From: CAZLRH01 sp964562015
GTDB lineage: Bacteria > Verrucomicrobiota > Verrucomicrobiia > Opitutales > JABDGR01
Direction of reading: 5' to 3'
Assembly (NCBI GenBank): GCA_964562015.1
Contig: CAZLRH010000018.1
Span: forward strand, 7,243-71,242
DNA: 64,000 nt
Position numbers and translations under genes: made by a program. The number at the start of each line of letters is the position of its first letter. The first letter of the stretch is position 1. The notes under the pieces are model-generated. The model was not told the DNA's origin. It ran no database searches and saw nothing but the letters and a program-made list of their open reading frames with translations. Positions 41,667 to 50,458 of the stretch are shown here, in pieces.

Positions 41667-43832
41667 ATGAATTCGATCATTTCCCCCGGCTCGCGCCGTT
41701 TGCTGGCGCTGGCGTTTATTCTCGGAGCGTCGGCGCTGCCCACGCTGTTCGCCGCGGACGCCGCGTTGCCAGCCGTCCTCAAACCTTCCGCCAACGCGCC
41801 CGTGACCGTGACCGACAACGGCCAGTCCTGGACCCTCGACAACGGCATCGTCAAGGCGACGATCAGCAAGCGCAACAGCAACATGACCGGGCTGGTTTTC
41901 CAGGGTATCAATACCATGGCCGGCGGCGGTTACTGGGAGCAAACGCCCTCAGGCACGGTGACGCAATCTGTCACCATCGATCCCGCGACCAACGGCGGCG
42001 AGCGCGCCGAAGTTTCAGTCAAAGGCGACACGGGCGGTCGCGGCCTGAACATCGAAGTGCGTTACGCCCTGGCGCGCGGGGTCAGCGGCATTTACGTTTA
42101 CGGGGTCTTTTCGCACCCGGCTTCCTACGGCGCGATGGGCGAAGGCGAAAGCCGCTACATCACCAAGCTCAATCATGCCTTCAACTGGATCTCGGTGGAC
42201 GAGGATCGCAACCTGCTCGAATGCACGCCGCAGGATTGGGGCGCGGGCGTGGTCATTCACGCGAAGGAGCAACGCATCCTGAACACCGGTTTTTACCAGA
42301 ATTCCGTCGAGCACAAATACAGTTACAATGCCGTGCAGTACAAGATTCCGGCCTATGGCTGGTCCAGCACGCAGGACCACATCGGCGTCTGGTTCATCAA
42401 CCCCACGACCGAGTATCTCTCCGGCGGCGCTTCGAAGCTCGAGCTCGTCTGCCATTTTGACGCCAACGACAATCCCGATCCCATCATTCTCGATTACTGG
42501 TGCGCGGGCCACTACGCCGGCGGCGCGGGTTGCAACATTCCCGCGGGCGAAGAATGGAACAAGGTCATCGGCCCGATTTTTGTTTATTGCAACGCCCTCG
42601 CCGATCCGCAGACGCCTTCGCAGGCCGAGATGGATAAATTGATGGCCACCGCGGGCGACCCGGCCGTGCCGGCGGCATGGAAGAACAACGCCACCGCCTT
42701 GTTTAAAAACGCGCTCGCCCAGGCCAAAATTGAAAAAGGCCAGTGGCCCTACGCCTGGGTCAACGGTGTGGACTATCCGCACAAAGATCAGCGCGGCACC
42801 GTCACCGGCCAGTTCGTGCTTAATGACCCGCAGGCGGCCAGCATGAAGCTGCCGCATCTCACGGTGGGCCTGGCTCACCCCGATTACCGTAGCGGCGCGG
42901 GCGGTTTTGTGTCGCGCTCCGGCAACGGCAATTTGGTGACCTGGCCGCACGACGGGAACTACTACCAATTTTGGAATGACGGCACCGAAGACGGCAAATT
43001 CACGCTGACCAATGTCCGCCCCGGCAACTACACGCTCCATGCGTTTGCCGACGGCGTGCTTGGCGAATTCGCCCAAACCAATATCACCGTCGAGCCGGGT
43101 AAAACGCTCGACCTCGGCAAACTGAGCTGGCAGCCGCTGCGTTACGGAAAACAACTATGGGAAATCGGTTTCCCTGACCGCACCGGCGGCAAGTTTTTCA
43201 AGGGCGACGGCGACAACTACTGGCTCTGGGGCTGGGAATTGCGCTACCCGCTGCTGTTCCCGAACGACGTCACCTATACCGTCGGCAAGAGCGATTACCG
43301 CAAAGACTGGTTCTTTAAACAAGTGCCGCACTCCGAAAACACGGACTGGCTGAATCCCGCGGCGAAAGATCCCGCGAACCAACGTTTCGGCTGGGTGAAG
43401 GCGCTCCCCACGGGCTCGCCGGATCCGTGGCGCACCTGGGGCCAGGGCCGCGCGAATACCTGGACCATCAAATTCAATATGGATAAACCCGCGCAAGGTT
43501 ATGCGGCCCTGCGCGTCGCGCTGGCCGGCGCCGATGGCGGCCGCCCGCTGGCCGTTACCGTCAATGGTCAAAGCGTTGGCGCCATTGGCGACAACAGCAG
43601 CGTGGCCAACGCGCCCATCGTCGCCACCAACGCCCTGCGCTACAACACCGACACGGGAGTGTGGCAGGAACGCACGCTCACTTTCGATGCCTCGGTGCTC
43701 AAAGCCGGCGAAAACGTCATGACCCTCACGGTCCCGGCCGGTGATCTCGACACCGGCGTGGTGTACGACTACCTGCGGCTTGAGCTCAACGACGCCTACA
43801 AGCTCGATGGCACGAAAGTAGCGTCGCGCTAG
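41667..43832 (+). CDS. Rhamnogalacturonan lyase, PL4 family
   Basis: 721 residues. Signal peptide RRLLALAFILGASALPTLFA. The large N-terminal beta-sandwich (SWTLDNGIVKATISKRNSNMT, then GYWEQTPSGT) matches the RhgB N-terminal domain. A fibronectin-like middle domain (FTLTNVRPGNYTLHAFADGVLGEF) and a C-terminal CBM-like sandwich (QLWEIGFPDRTGGKFFKGD, FFKQVPHSENTDW) follow, the three-domain PL4 layout. PL4 cleaves the rhamnosyl-galacturonate backbone of rhamnogalacturonan I by beta-elimination. The start at 41667 is set by the signal peptide. An esterase gene follows on the opposite strand. Confidence 0.92.
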   Translation: MNSIISPGSRRLLALAFILGASALPTLFAADAALPAVLKPSANAPVTVTDNGQSWTLDNGIVKATISKRNSNMTGLVFQGINTMAGGGYWEQTPSGTVTQSVTIDPATNGGERAEVSVKGDTGGRGLNIEVRYALARGVSGIYVYGVFSHPASYGAMGEGESRYITKLNHAFNWISVDEDRNLLECTPQDWGAGVVIHAKEQRILNTGFYQNSVEHKYSYNAVQYKIPAYGWSSTQDHIGVWFINPTTEYLSGGASKLELVCHFDANDNPDPIILDYWCAGHYAGGAGCNIPAGEEWNKVIGPIFVYCNALADPQTPSQAEMDKLMATAGDPAVPAAWKNNATALFKNALAQAKIEKGQWPYAWVNGVDYPHKDQRGTVTGQFVLNDPQAASMKLPHLTVGLAHPDYRSGAGGFVSRSGNGNLVTWPHDGNYYQFWNDGTEDGKFTLTNVRPGNYTLHAFADGVLGEFAQTNITVEPGKTLDLGKLSWQPLRYGKQLWEIGFPDRTGGKFFKGDGDNYWLWGWELRYPLLFPNDVTYTVGKSDYRKDWFFKQVPHSENTDWLNPAAKDPANQRFGWVKALPTGSPDPWRTWGQGRANTWTIKFNMDKPAQGYAALRVALAGADGGRPLAVTVNGQSVGAIGDNSSVANAPIVATNALRYNTDTGVWQERTLTFDASVLKAGENVMTLTVPAGDLDTGVVYDYLRLELNDAYKLDGTKVASR

Positions 43833-43868
43833 CCGGCAGGCCGCGCCTCGCGTGCGCATCCACTGGAA

Positions 43869-44942
43869 TTAATTTCCCGCAGCGGGGGCAGCGGCCGCAC
43901 CGCGTGGTCCGCGCGCACCCCGGGCGCCACCGCGCCCGCCCGCTTCCGCAGCCGTCTGCACTTTCATCATGGAATTCGGCGAGGTGGGCACCCAGCCGTT
44001 GAAGCGCATCCACTCCTCGCACAACTTCGGCCACAAGGCCGTGGGGCCGAAATTGGGATCGAGGCCCGAGCCATGCGTGCCCACCGGATATAGGTGCAAT
44101 TCGGCGGGCACATTGTTTTTGCGCAGCGCCGCGTACAACTGCAATTCGTTTTCCAATTTCACCGTGGTGTCGCCTTGCGTGTGCACGAGAAACGCGGGCG
44201 GGGTGTTGGGCGTGACTTGCTTTTCAATCGAATAGTGGTCCATCATTTCCGGCGTGGGGTTATTGCCGAGCAGGGCCTTGCGGGTCGCCGCGCTGGCGTT
44301 GGGATCCTCCATCGTCAGCACGGAAAAAAGCAGGATCATGAAATCCGGCCGCGCGCTGACGCTGTCCAACGGCGCGCCGGTTCTCCCGAGCGGATCGTCG
44401 TAGAGCGTCCCCGCGCTGCCCGCCACGTGGGAGCCGGCCGAGCCGCCCAGCACGCCGATATGCGCGGGGTTAAGGCCAAATTCCGCCGCATGGCTGCGCA
44501 CGAGCCGAATCGCGCGCAAGACATCCTGCAGGGGCGCCGGCGCGCCGAATTCCTGGCACCGGTAAATCAGGTCAAACACCGTGACCCCGAGCGGATTGAA
44601 AATACCCTCGATGCCACCGCCGGTGTTGACGTGCACATACCCACCGCCGGGGCAGTAAATAATGGCGGTGCCGTTCGACGGGGTGCCGGGCGGCGGCGGA
44701 TAGACGATGAGCCGCGGGTTGCTGATATTCGTGTAAGTGGTGCCCGAAACCGTCTCGGGACCGATGTCCTTCCACCCCGGCACGCCCTCCGGCCACAAAG
44801 GGATGACCTGGCCTTGGGTCAGCGGCGTGGGAATGGCGGGGCTGGCCGTCGACCCGGCCACGGCGGCCGGGGCATCCGCGCCCAAAACGGACGAGGCCAC
44901 GATTGAAAGAGTAATCACAAAAACAGACAGGGTAATTTTCAT
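43869..44942 (-). CDS. Exported alpha/beta hydrolase (acetyl esterase-like)
   Basis: 357 residues with a signal peptide (MKITLSVFVITLSIVASSVLG). BD-FAE/carbohydrate-esterase-like fold: oxyanion motif IIYCPGGGYVHVN, nucleophile elbow GVLGGSAGSHVAG, acid VHTQGDTTVK, His GTHGSGLD. It probably deacetylates plant polysaccharide and sits 36 bp from the convergent PL4 gene. The C-terminus carries a Gly/Arg/Ala-rich tail (GGRGGARGARGPRG) outside the fold; similar RGG-like runs occur in two other exported proteins in this window. Confidence 0.9.
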   Translation of the reverse strand: MKITLSVFVITLSIVASSVLGADAPAAVAGSTASPAIPTPLTQGQVIPLWPEGVPGWKDIGPETVSGTTYTNISNPRLIVYPPPPGTPSNGTAIIYCPGGGYVHVNTGGGIEGIFNPLGVTVFDLIYRCQEFGAPAPLQDVLRAIRLVRSHAAEFGLNPAHIGVLGGSAGSHVAGSAGTLYDDPLGRTGAPLDSVSARPDFMILLFSVLTMEDPNASAATRKALLGNNPTPEMMDHYSIEKQVTPNTPPAFLVHTQGDTTVKLENELQLYAALRKNNVPAELHLYPVGTHGSGLDPNFGPTALWPKLCEEWMRFNGWVPTSPNSMMKVQTAAEAGGRGGARGARGPRGAAAAPAAGN

Positions 44943-45035
44943 GTTCGGGGTAATTTCAATTCACTCAAAGCCGCGCTTCCTTGCGCAGCCCCAACCCACG
45001 CTACCCAAAACCCGTCCGGCGACAATTCCGAATCC

Positions 45036-45063
45036 TGGCGCCCCCACAGGGAATCGAACCCTG
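45036..45063 (-). other. tRNA 3' fragment, probable att site
   Basis: On the minus strand CAGGG-TTCGATT-CCCTG is a perfect T arm, followed by TGGGGGC, discriminator G and CCA (45036-45038): the 3' end of a tRNA with 5' acceptor GCCCCCA, most like tRNA-Arg. No D arm, anticodon arm or 5' acceptor lies to its right. It is 100 bp from the integrase start. The CCA side faces left, so the integrated DNA should be on the right. Confidence 0.75.
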
Positions 45064-45162
45064 ATTTGTTTCGGGCACATGCGCAAGTGCCTGTCCTAGA
45101 GTGAGAAAAATCATCTGCGATGTTGACAAACGTCCGCTTTATTGTAAGCTGTATTGGAAGAT

Positions 45163-46311
45163 ATGGCGTCCCTCACCCGCAAACCTGACTGTCGTTTTTG
45201 GATCGGTTGCTACACCGATTCGTCCGGTAAGCAGCGGCAACGCTCCACGCGTTTGGTTGATCGCAAGGCCGCCGTGAAGCTCACGGAGACTTGGGAATCG
45301 CTTTACCAGCGCCGCCTCACCGCCCAACAGGCCCGCGCAGTCATCGCCGATATTTACCACGAGCTCACGGGCGAGAATGTTGCAGGAGAAACCGTCGCCG
45401 CCTATTTGAACCGCTGGGCCGAGCGCAAAAAAGTGGAGACCAGCGAATCCACTGCCAGCGCCTACAAAAGCATCGTCAATAGTTTCCTCGCTCACTTGGG
45501 CGAGCGCGCGGAAAAGATGTACCTCGACGAAGTAACCGCCACGCACGTTTCGACTTGGCGCGACACGAAGGCGAAAGGCCGCGCCACCGCCACCGCCAAC
45601 ATCGCCCTCAAAATCCTGCGCATCGCGTTCCAAGACGCCGTGCGCGAAAGCCTGCTCATCCAAAACGTCGCCACCCTCGTCTCCACCATCAAGCGCAAAA
45701 ATGGCGACGCCAGCACCCGCCGCCCGTTCACCCTGCCGGAATTGAAGCGCGTCCTCGCCGCCGCCAATGACGAATGGCATGGCCTGATTCTCGCCGGGAT
45801 TTACACCGGGCAACGCTTGGGCGACTTGGCGCGCCTCACTTGGGCGAATGTCAATCTGTCCACCAACGACCTTGCCCTGTCCACCGGCAAAACCGACCGT
45901 CGCATGGTGTTGCCCCTGGCCGAGCCGTTCTCCCGCTGGCTGGAAAAACACGCGGGCGACGTTCCCGATGCGCCCATATTTCCCCACGCCCACGAGTGCG
46001 CCACTCAACAGGGTAAAGTATCCCAACTCTCGCGCGAATTTGCCGACCTGCTCGCCTCGGTCGGGTTAGTGAAGGTACGAGACCACCAACGGCACAAGGA
46101 AGGCCGCGCCGCCCGTCACGAACTTTCGCCCCTCTCCTTTCACGCCCTGCGCCACACCGCCACTTCCCTGCTGAAAAATGCGGGCGTCGGCGACGCCGTG
46201 GCCCGCGACATCATCGGCCATGACACTGTGGCCATGTCCGCCCATTACACCCACATTGACGACCGTGCCAAGCGCGAGGCCATCAATAAACTGCCCGACG
46301 TGACCCGATGA
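45163..46311 (+). CDS. Tyrosine-type site-specific integrase
   Basis: 382-residue tyrosine recombinase. The N-terminal arm-binding part (FWIGCYTDSSGKQRQRSTRL) and SAM-like core-binding domain precede the catalytic domain. Catalytic residues are visible: Arg in IYTGQRLGDLARL, Lys in the beta-hairpin LSTGKTDRRMV, HxxR in LSFHALRHTATSLL, His in IIGHDTVAMSAHY and the nucleophile Tyr in that same segment. It is adjacent to the tRNA 3' fragment, the classic arrangement for an integrated island. The ATG at 45163 is preferred over an in-frame TTG. Confidence 0.95.
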   Translation: MASLTRKPDCRFWIGCYTDSSGKQRQRSTRLVDRKAAVKLTETWESLYQRRLTAQQARAVIADIYHELTGENVAGETVAAYLNRWAERKKVETSESTASAYKSIVNSFLAHLGERAEKMYLDEVTATHVSTWRDTKAKGRATATANIALKILRIAFQDAVRESLLIQNVATLVSTIKRKNGDASTRRPFTLPELKRVLAAANDEWHGLILAGIYTGQRLGDLARLTWANVNLSTNDLALSTGKTDRRMVLPLAEPFSRWLEKHAGDVPDAPIFPHAHECATQQGKVSQLSREFADLLASVGLVKVRDHQRHKEGRAARHELSPLSFHALRHTATSLLKNAGVGDAVARDIIGHDTVAMSAHYTHIDDRAKREAINKLPDVTR

Positions 46312-46372
46312 AGCCAAAGCGCGCAAAGCAAGAAACTGTATCGGGTACCTTGATAAGGCAACCGATGAACAA

Positions 46373-47065
46373 TTGTGCGTTGAACTGGGCGAGATCTCGG
46401 AAGGGTTGACCCTCCGGGAGTGGACATTTGATTATCAGACCCTGTTTCGTGCACGCATTGGAAGTTACGATAATTTGCCAGACTTGCTTTACCCGCCGAG
46501 TCATCAGGTAAGGCGGTACGGTCGCTTGAATAGCATCGGTGAAAGCATGTTTTATTGCTCAGCCCGCAAAGATATATCAATCTTGGAAATTCACCCGTCA
46601 GTTGGTGATTTAGTTACGGTTCTGGAATTGTCAGTAGAATTGATTAGGGCATTCGCTGTTGGAATGGATATTTGCTCTTTGGTCGGCAACCACCCGAAAG
46701 ATTTTCGGCATGCCCTGCAAGGGAGAATCGATTTTTACCGAAGTTCAGAGACGCTCTTTGATATGTTAAAAACAGACATGGCTAATGCATACTTCCACCG
46801 GTTGATAACTGCACCCGCTAGCCCGATAGGTTTTAGAATCACTGGAGTTTTCTCAAAACATTTATTTAAGAATTGCGATGGGCTGTGGTATCCCAACAGC
46901 GTTTCGACAAACTTGGCCATGCGTTTTGGCGCAGCCAACCTAGCGCTGAAACCAGAGTTCATCGATAGACATGCAAAGTTCATTTCGCTAAAGACATATA
47001 AAGTTATCAAGCAAATTGGAGACGAGACATTGCTAAGATGCATCAAATCCAACAAACTTGCTTAG
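46373..47065 (+). CDS. RES-domain protein (NAD-consuming toxin type)
   Basis: 230 residues. The RES pattern is LFRARIG, VRRYGRLNSIGESMFYCSARKDISILEIHP (Arg, Tyr and Glu of the fold) and a later DGLWYPNS. RES toxins such as MbcT and Rlv-type proteins degrade NAD by phosphorolysis and are normally paired with an Xre-COG antitoxin. No such partner is adjacent. The start is uncertain: TTG at 46373 is the only start codon in frame, while protein-like sequence (KARNCIGYLDKATDEQ) continues upstream to 46312. An ATG overlapping the integrase stop is in another frame, so a frameshift near 46340 is possible. Confidence 0.72.
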   Translation: MCVELGEISEGLTLREWTFDYQTLFRARIGSYDNLPDLLYPPSHQVRRYGRLNSIGESMFYCSARKDISILEIHPSVGDLVTVLELSVELIRAFAVGMDICSLVGNHPKDFRHALQGRIDFYRSSETLFDMLKTDMANAYFHRLITAPASPIGFRITGVFSKHLFKNCDGLWYPNSVSTNLAMRFGAANLALKPEFIDRHAKFISLKTYKVIKQIGDETLLRCIKSNKLA

Positions 47066-47144
47066 CTTCCGTTCCACTTCTACTGGTAAATCCCATTAAC
47101 TGGTCTGTCGTCAAGGTGGACGACTGCGGGCCGCCAGATTCTTA

Positions 47145-48125
47145 ATGAAACATCATTTTCTCTTGGTCAGTACCTGGATAAGCCTGCTCGTGAGCGGCTG
47201 GTCTTGGTCGGCTAAAGCCGCCACCCCGCCAGAAGAGCCGCCCAAGGGCCTGGCCGCAGAAACGTGGACTTTTTGGGAAGCCATGAACAAAGCCGCCGTT
47301 GCTGGTACGGGTATGGAAGTCCTTAATACTCCCGCTTGGTCGGGCGATGTGAGTACCGATGAAACCGTGGCTGTGCTGGGCGATATTGTTGCTGCCGAGC
47401 GGACGCGGAGCCATGCAATCACTGGTCTGCCGGTTTTGCATGTTGACCCTTACGCAAGCGCCTACGCAGTGGAGTTAGCGCAAATGCACGATGTCATCGC
47501 CGATTACTTTCAAGATTGCATCGCCTTCTTGAAGCGACGGCAGGATATAACGAGCTTGTCTACGCTGGGTGGGGGCATGATTTTGAACCTGCTCAACCAT
47601 CACGACGATAAAGAAGATGGGATATTTGCGCGGGCGCTCCTTGACCAAGCTGACCAAACAGCAACCGATCTGAAAAGCTTGAAAGAACCCGCGCGGCTGT
47701 TGGAGGAAAAAGCGAACCGACTGGTTAGCAGTGCTGCGACTTTAAGCACGGACCAATTCGCGGTACGGGCCAAACTCGCGCAGCGATTCGACCGTGAATT
47801 TCCGACCATGGCGACGTATTTTGCGGCGGCTGAAGCCGGGTTAGCCGCAAAGCCAAATCGCTTCTCCGAAAAGGAACTCATGCCGATGTTGATTGGTCAG
47901 CGCATCACCACTCCTGCCGTCAATTGGAAATTTGCGTCTCCGCAGGAATTTGTAACCTTTAAAATCGTCGACGTGAAGGACCGCAGTGACGTATTGACGG
48001 ATTATTCGATTCAGACACATGTAAAGGGAATTCCCTCGGGAGCGGAGCATGACTTCAAGCTGCGTATGACCTTTGGCAAGCTTTACACACGTTGGAAGCT
48101 GGTGGAGATCCAACAGCTTCAATGA
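47145..48125 (+). CDS. Exported hypothetical protein
   Basis: 326 residues with a signal peptide (FLLVSTWISLLVSGWSWSAKA). The mature part is mostly helical (TWTFWEAMNKAAVAG, FARALLDQADQTATDLKSLKEPARLLEEKANRL), with a C-terminal beta part (KIVDVKDRSDVLTDYSIQTHVKG). No family is recognized. Location between the RES gene and a ribbon-helix-helix gene makes it likely cargo of the integrated element. There is an 80-bp gap from the RES gene. Confidence 0.7.
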   Translation: MKHHFLLVSTWISLLVSGWSWSAKAATPPEEPPKGLAAETWTFWEAMNKAAVAGTGMEVLNTPAWSGDVSTDETVAVLGDIVAAERTRSHAITGLPVLHVDPYASAYAVELAQMHDVIADYFQDCIAFLKRRQDITSLSTLGGGMILNLLNHHDDKEDGIFARALLDQADQTATDLKSLKEPARLLEEKANRLVSSAATLSTDQFAVRAKLAQRFDREFPTMATYFAAAEAGLAAKPNRFSEKELMPMLIGQRITTPAVNWKFASPQEFVTFKIVDVKDRSDVLTDYSIQTHVKGIPSGAEHDFKLRMTFGKLYTRWKLVEIQQLQ

Positions 48126-48150
48126 CCGGCACTACGCCTGGCACACTCAC

Positions 48151-48333
48151 TTACTTCCCGTCTGATTCAATTTTGTCTTGGATCGCGACGGCCATGAAAT
48201 TCGAGCGGTTGCGGTTTTGAGCCGCAGCGGCTGCATCGATTTTAACGACCAGGCTCGCCGGCATCGAAATGGAGATTTGCGTCATGCCTTTGCCGCGCGG
48301 TCCAGAGCGGGATTTTTTGGAGGATTTAGCCAT
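48151..48333 (-). CDS. Ribbon-helix-helix DNA-binding protein
   Basis: 60 residues. A basic N-terminal tail (AKSSKKSRSGPRGKG) leads to an RHH_1-like fold: beta strand MTQISISMPASLVVKIDAAA followed by helices AQNRNRSNFMAVAIQDKI. Such proteins repress toxin-antitoxin operons or act in plasmid partition. No toxin gene is adjacent on its own strand. It could regulate the neighbouring cargo. The start at 48333 is the first ATG of the domain; 48369 is a weaker option. Confidence 0.75.
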   Translation of the reverse strand: MAKSSKKSRSGPRGKGMTQISISMPASLVVKIDAAAAAQNRNRSNFMAVAIQDKIESDGK

Positions 48334-48401
48334 AATAGGTGATAGAGTAGGACGTATCCGGTCAGACACAAGTAGTTTTATGCTGGGGTGAGCATCGTTA
48401 G

Positions 48402-48647
48402 TTAATGAAAGTCATGGCTCGCCTGCTCGGGCAGGCCGTCGGTGGGAAGAGCCGCGATCTTTTCGGCCATGACATGAATCACGCCGCATTCGTTTTGCAG
48501 GCGGCCCGTGATAATGAGCGCGGGAACGAGATTGATCGTAAGACGGGCCTGCTCGAAGAGCGTGGGGCGAACAATGGCGTTCGCATGACCGGTTTCGTCT
48601 TCGAGCGTGATAAAGCAAAAGCCTTTAGCCGTGCCGGGGCGCTGGCG
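48402..48647 (-). pseudogene. Broken 3' end of dnaE2
   Basis: Translates to about 82 residues clearly homologous to the C-terminus of the full dnaE2 at 62352 (RQRPGTAKGFCFITLEDETG and the DGLPEQASHDF ending are shared almost exactly). Upstream of RQRPGTAKG the similarity stops abruptly and no polymerase sequence follows. It is therefore a truncated second copy with the natural stop preserved. Several synonymous and missense differences from the full copy show it is not a very recent duplication. Confidence 0.85.
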
Positions 48648-48718
48648 GCACCGGTGAACCTTAATCCGTAGCCGCGCCAATAAACGCTGTTACTCCAGCC
48701 TACACCGACGTTGGCGAT

Positions 48719-48976
48719 TCAAATGGTCGCTTTCTGAACCACTTTAGAGGTCGTCTTCTTGGCGGAATTAAGGACGGAGCCTGCGGATTTTAATCTACGC
48801 TTGGGGGGGGTCGCCGGTTTTGTCGTTGTTATGATTAGCATGTCAGTGCTTTGCAGACGCAAGGGACTTTCTTTCACCAAGAAGTAGTCAACACCAGACG
48901 GACGCGCCCTGGTATCGGTGACACCCCACCGGCCTAGCCTTTCATAACTTGGGTAAAGGTTTGTGAGTGTGGTCAC
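48719..48976 (-). CDS. Small doubtful ORF
   Basis: 85 residues. The first half (LYPSYERLGRWGVTDTRARP, DYFLVKESPLRLQS) looks protein-like, the second is Lys/Thr/Ser-rich (TTTKPATPPKRRLK). No family is recognized. Nothing else is visible in the stretch 48648-49039. Confidence 0.3.
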   Translation of the reverse strand: MTTLTNLYPSYERLGRWGVTDTRARPSGVDYFLVKESPLRLQSTDMLIITTTKPATPPKRRLKSAGSVLNSAKKTTSKVVQKATI

Positions 48977-49039
48977 GCCCGGCCCATCAAATGGGCAGCT
49001 ATAAAATAATCAGTCCAACCGGGTGGCCGGCGATCAGAC

Positions 49040-50458
49040 TTAAGTCAGGGCCAATTTGCCGGTGCTGTCGCCCAGTTTGTCGTCCGGCGCGCCGGCGTAG
49101 TCGAGCATGGAAAGCCAGAGGTTATTAATCGGCACGCCATCGGCATTAATGTGGCGACCCGTGTTGATGGTGCCGCCGGCCTTACCGAGCAAGATGAGGG
49201 GCAGGTCGTCGTGATTGTGGCGGTTGCCGTCACTATTGCCACTGCCATAGGCGATAAGGGAGTTATCGAGAACGGAGCCATTGCCTTCTTTAATGGCATC
49301 CAGTTTACCCAACAAGTAGGCCACTTGTTGCAAGTGGAAGACATTGATCTTGGCGAGCATCGCCTGCTTGGCCGGGTCGCCCATGTGGTGCGAGGTGCCG
49401 TGGTGCGGTACATTGGCATCCGCCCATGGATAGCTCTGGTTGCTCTGCTCGTCGGCAAAGGGCAACGTGATGATGCGGGTCAGGTCCGCCTGGAAAGCGA
49501 GCACCATCATATCCAGCATCAGTTTGATATGTTCGGGGTAAACGCTGCTGGAGGTCGAGACGCCCACCTTCTTGACGCTGCTACGATCGAAGGCATCCGG
49601 CCGCACTGCGCCAGCGGGTAATATCAGCGGAGCTTCAGTAGCCATGCGTTGAATGCGCAACTCAATTTCACGCACGGAGGTAAGGTATTCGTCCAGTTTT
49701 TCCTTGTCCGTCGAAGTGAGCCGGTTTTTCTGCACCGCTTGGGCGTCATCTATAACGAAATCCAAAATGCTCTTGCGGTCGTTATTGCGGCGTGCGCGCT
49801 GTTCGGCCGTTTCACGGGGGTCGCCATTGGAAAAGAGCCGATCAAAGGCGGCCTGTGGATCACATTCCTTGGCCATCGGGGTATTGGCGTTGCGCCAAGA
49901 GAGATTATGAATATAGGCACAACTGTAGCCGCTGTCACAACGACCGGATTGAGAACCTTCCTCCATGCCGATTTCCAATGAGGGAAGTTTGGTCAGATGG
50001 CCAATGCGTTCCGCTGCGGCTTGGTCTGCCGAAATGCCATTGTGAATATTGGCACCCTCGGTTTTGTTGGGTTGAACGCCAGTGAGGTAGGCGGCTTGGG
50101 CGCGGGCGTGGTCGCCGGGGCCGTCGCCATTGGGATTGGCTTTCTCGCAAACCAAACCACTGACCACCAGCATTCGGTCCTTATAAGCTGAAAGGGTGCT
50201 GAGCGTGGGTGAGAGCTCGTAATCAGATCCAAAAGCTTTAGGAGTCCAAGTCTGCATATCACAGCCATTGGGCACATAAAGCCACGCCAGACGGCGCGGC
50301 CCTGCAGCGGCCTTGGAGACAACATCAGCGGTCGTGGCCCCAAAGAGGCGCGTGGGGATCATGGATTCAAGAAAGGGCAGCGCCAGCGCCGTGCCCAATC
50401 CGCGCAAAACCATTCGCCGGGACAAGCTAGTCCGCATCAGATCAGTTTGGTTGTTCAT
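49040..50458 (-). CDS. DUF1552 protein, Tat-exported
   Basis: 472 residues. A twin-arginine signal (LSRRMVLRGLGTALALPFLESM) marks Tat export, implying folding before export. The family pattern is RLAWLYVPNGCDMQTWTPKAFG, GDHARAQAAYLTGVQP, and SLIAYGSGNSDGNRHNHDDLPLILLG, with many conserved His/Asp residues. DUF1552 proteins are almost always paired with a DUF1592/DUF1587-type protein, here immediately upstream with a 4-bp ATGA overlap. The related DUF1501 sulfatase-like fold suggests hydrolase ancestry, but no activity is known to me. Confidence 0.92.
   Translation of the reverse strand: MNNQTDLMRTSLSRRMVLRGLGTALALPFLESMIPTRLFGATTADVVSKAAAGPRRLAWLYVPNGCDMQTWTPKAFGSDYELSPTLSTLSAYKDRMLVVSGLVCEKANPNGDGPGDHARAQAAYLTGVQPNKTEGANIHNGISADQAAAERIGHLTKLPSLEIGMEEGSQSGRCDSGYSCAYIHNLSWRNANTPMAKECDPQAAFDRLFSNGDPRETAEQRARRNNDRKSILDFVIDDAQAVQKNRLTSTDKEKLDEYLTSVREIELRIQRMATEAPLILPAGAVRPDAFDRSSVKKVGVSTSSSVYPEHIKLMLDMMVLAFQADLTRIITLPFADEQSNQSYPWADANVPHHGTSHHMGDPAKQAMLAKINVFHLQQVAYLLGKLDAIKEGNGSVLDNSLIAYGSGNSDGNRHNHDDLPLILLGKAGGTINTGRHINADGVPINNLWLSMLDYAGAPDDKLGDSTGKLALT

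Noticed and set aside
45064..45162. Remainder of a complete tRNA next to the T-arm fragment.
   Set aside because: No matching 5' acceptor, D arm or anticodon arm is present to the right on the minus strand.
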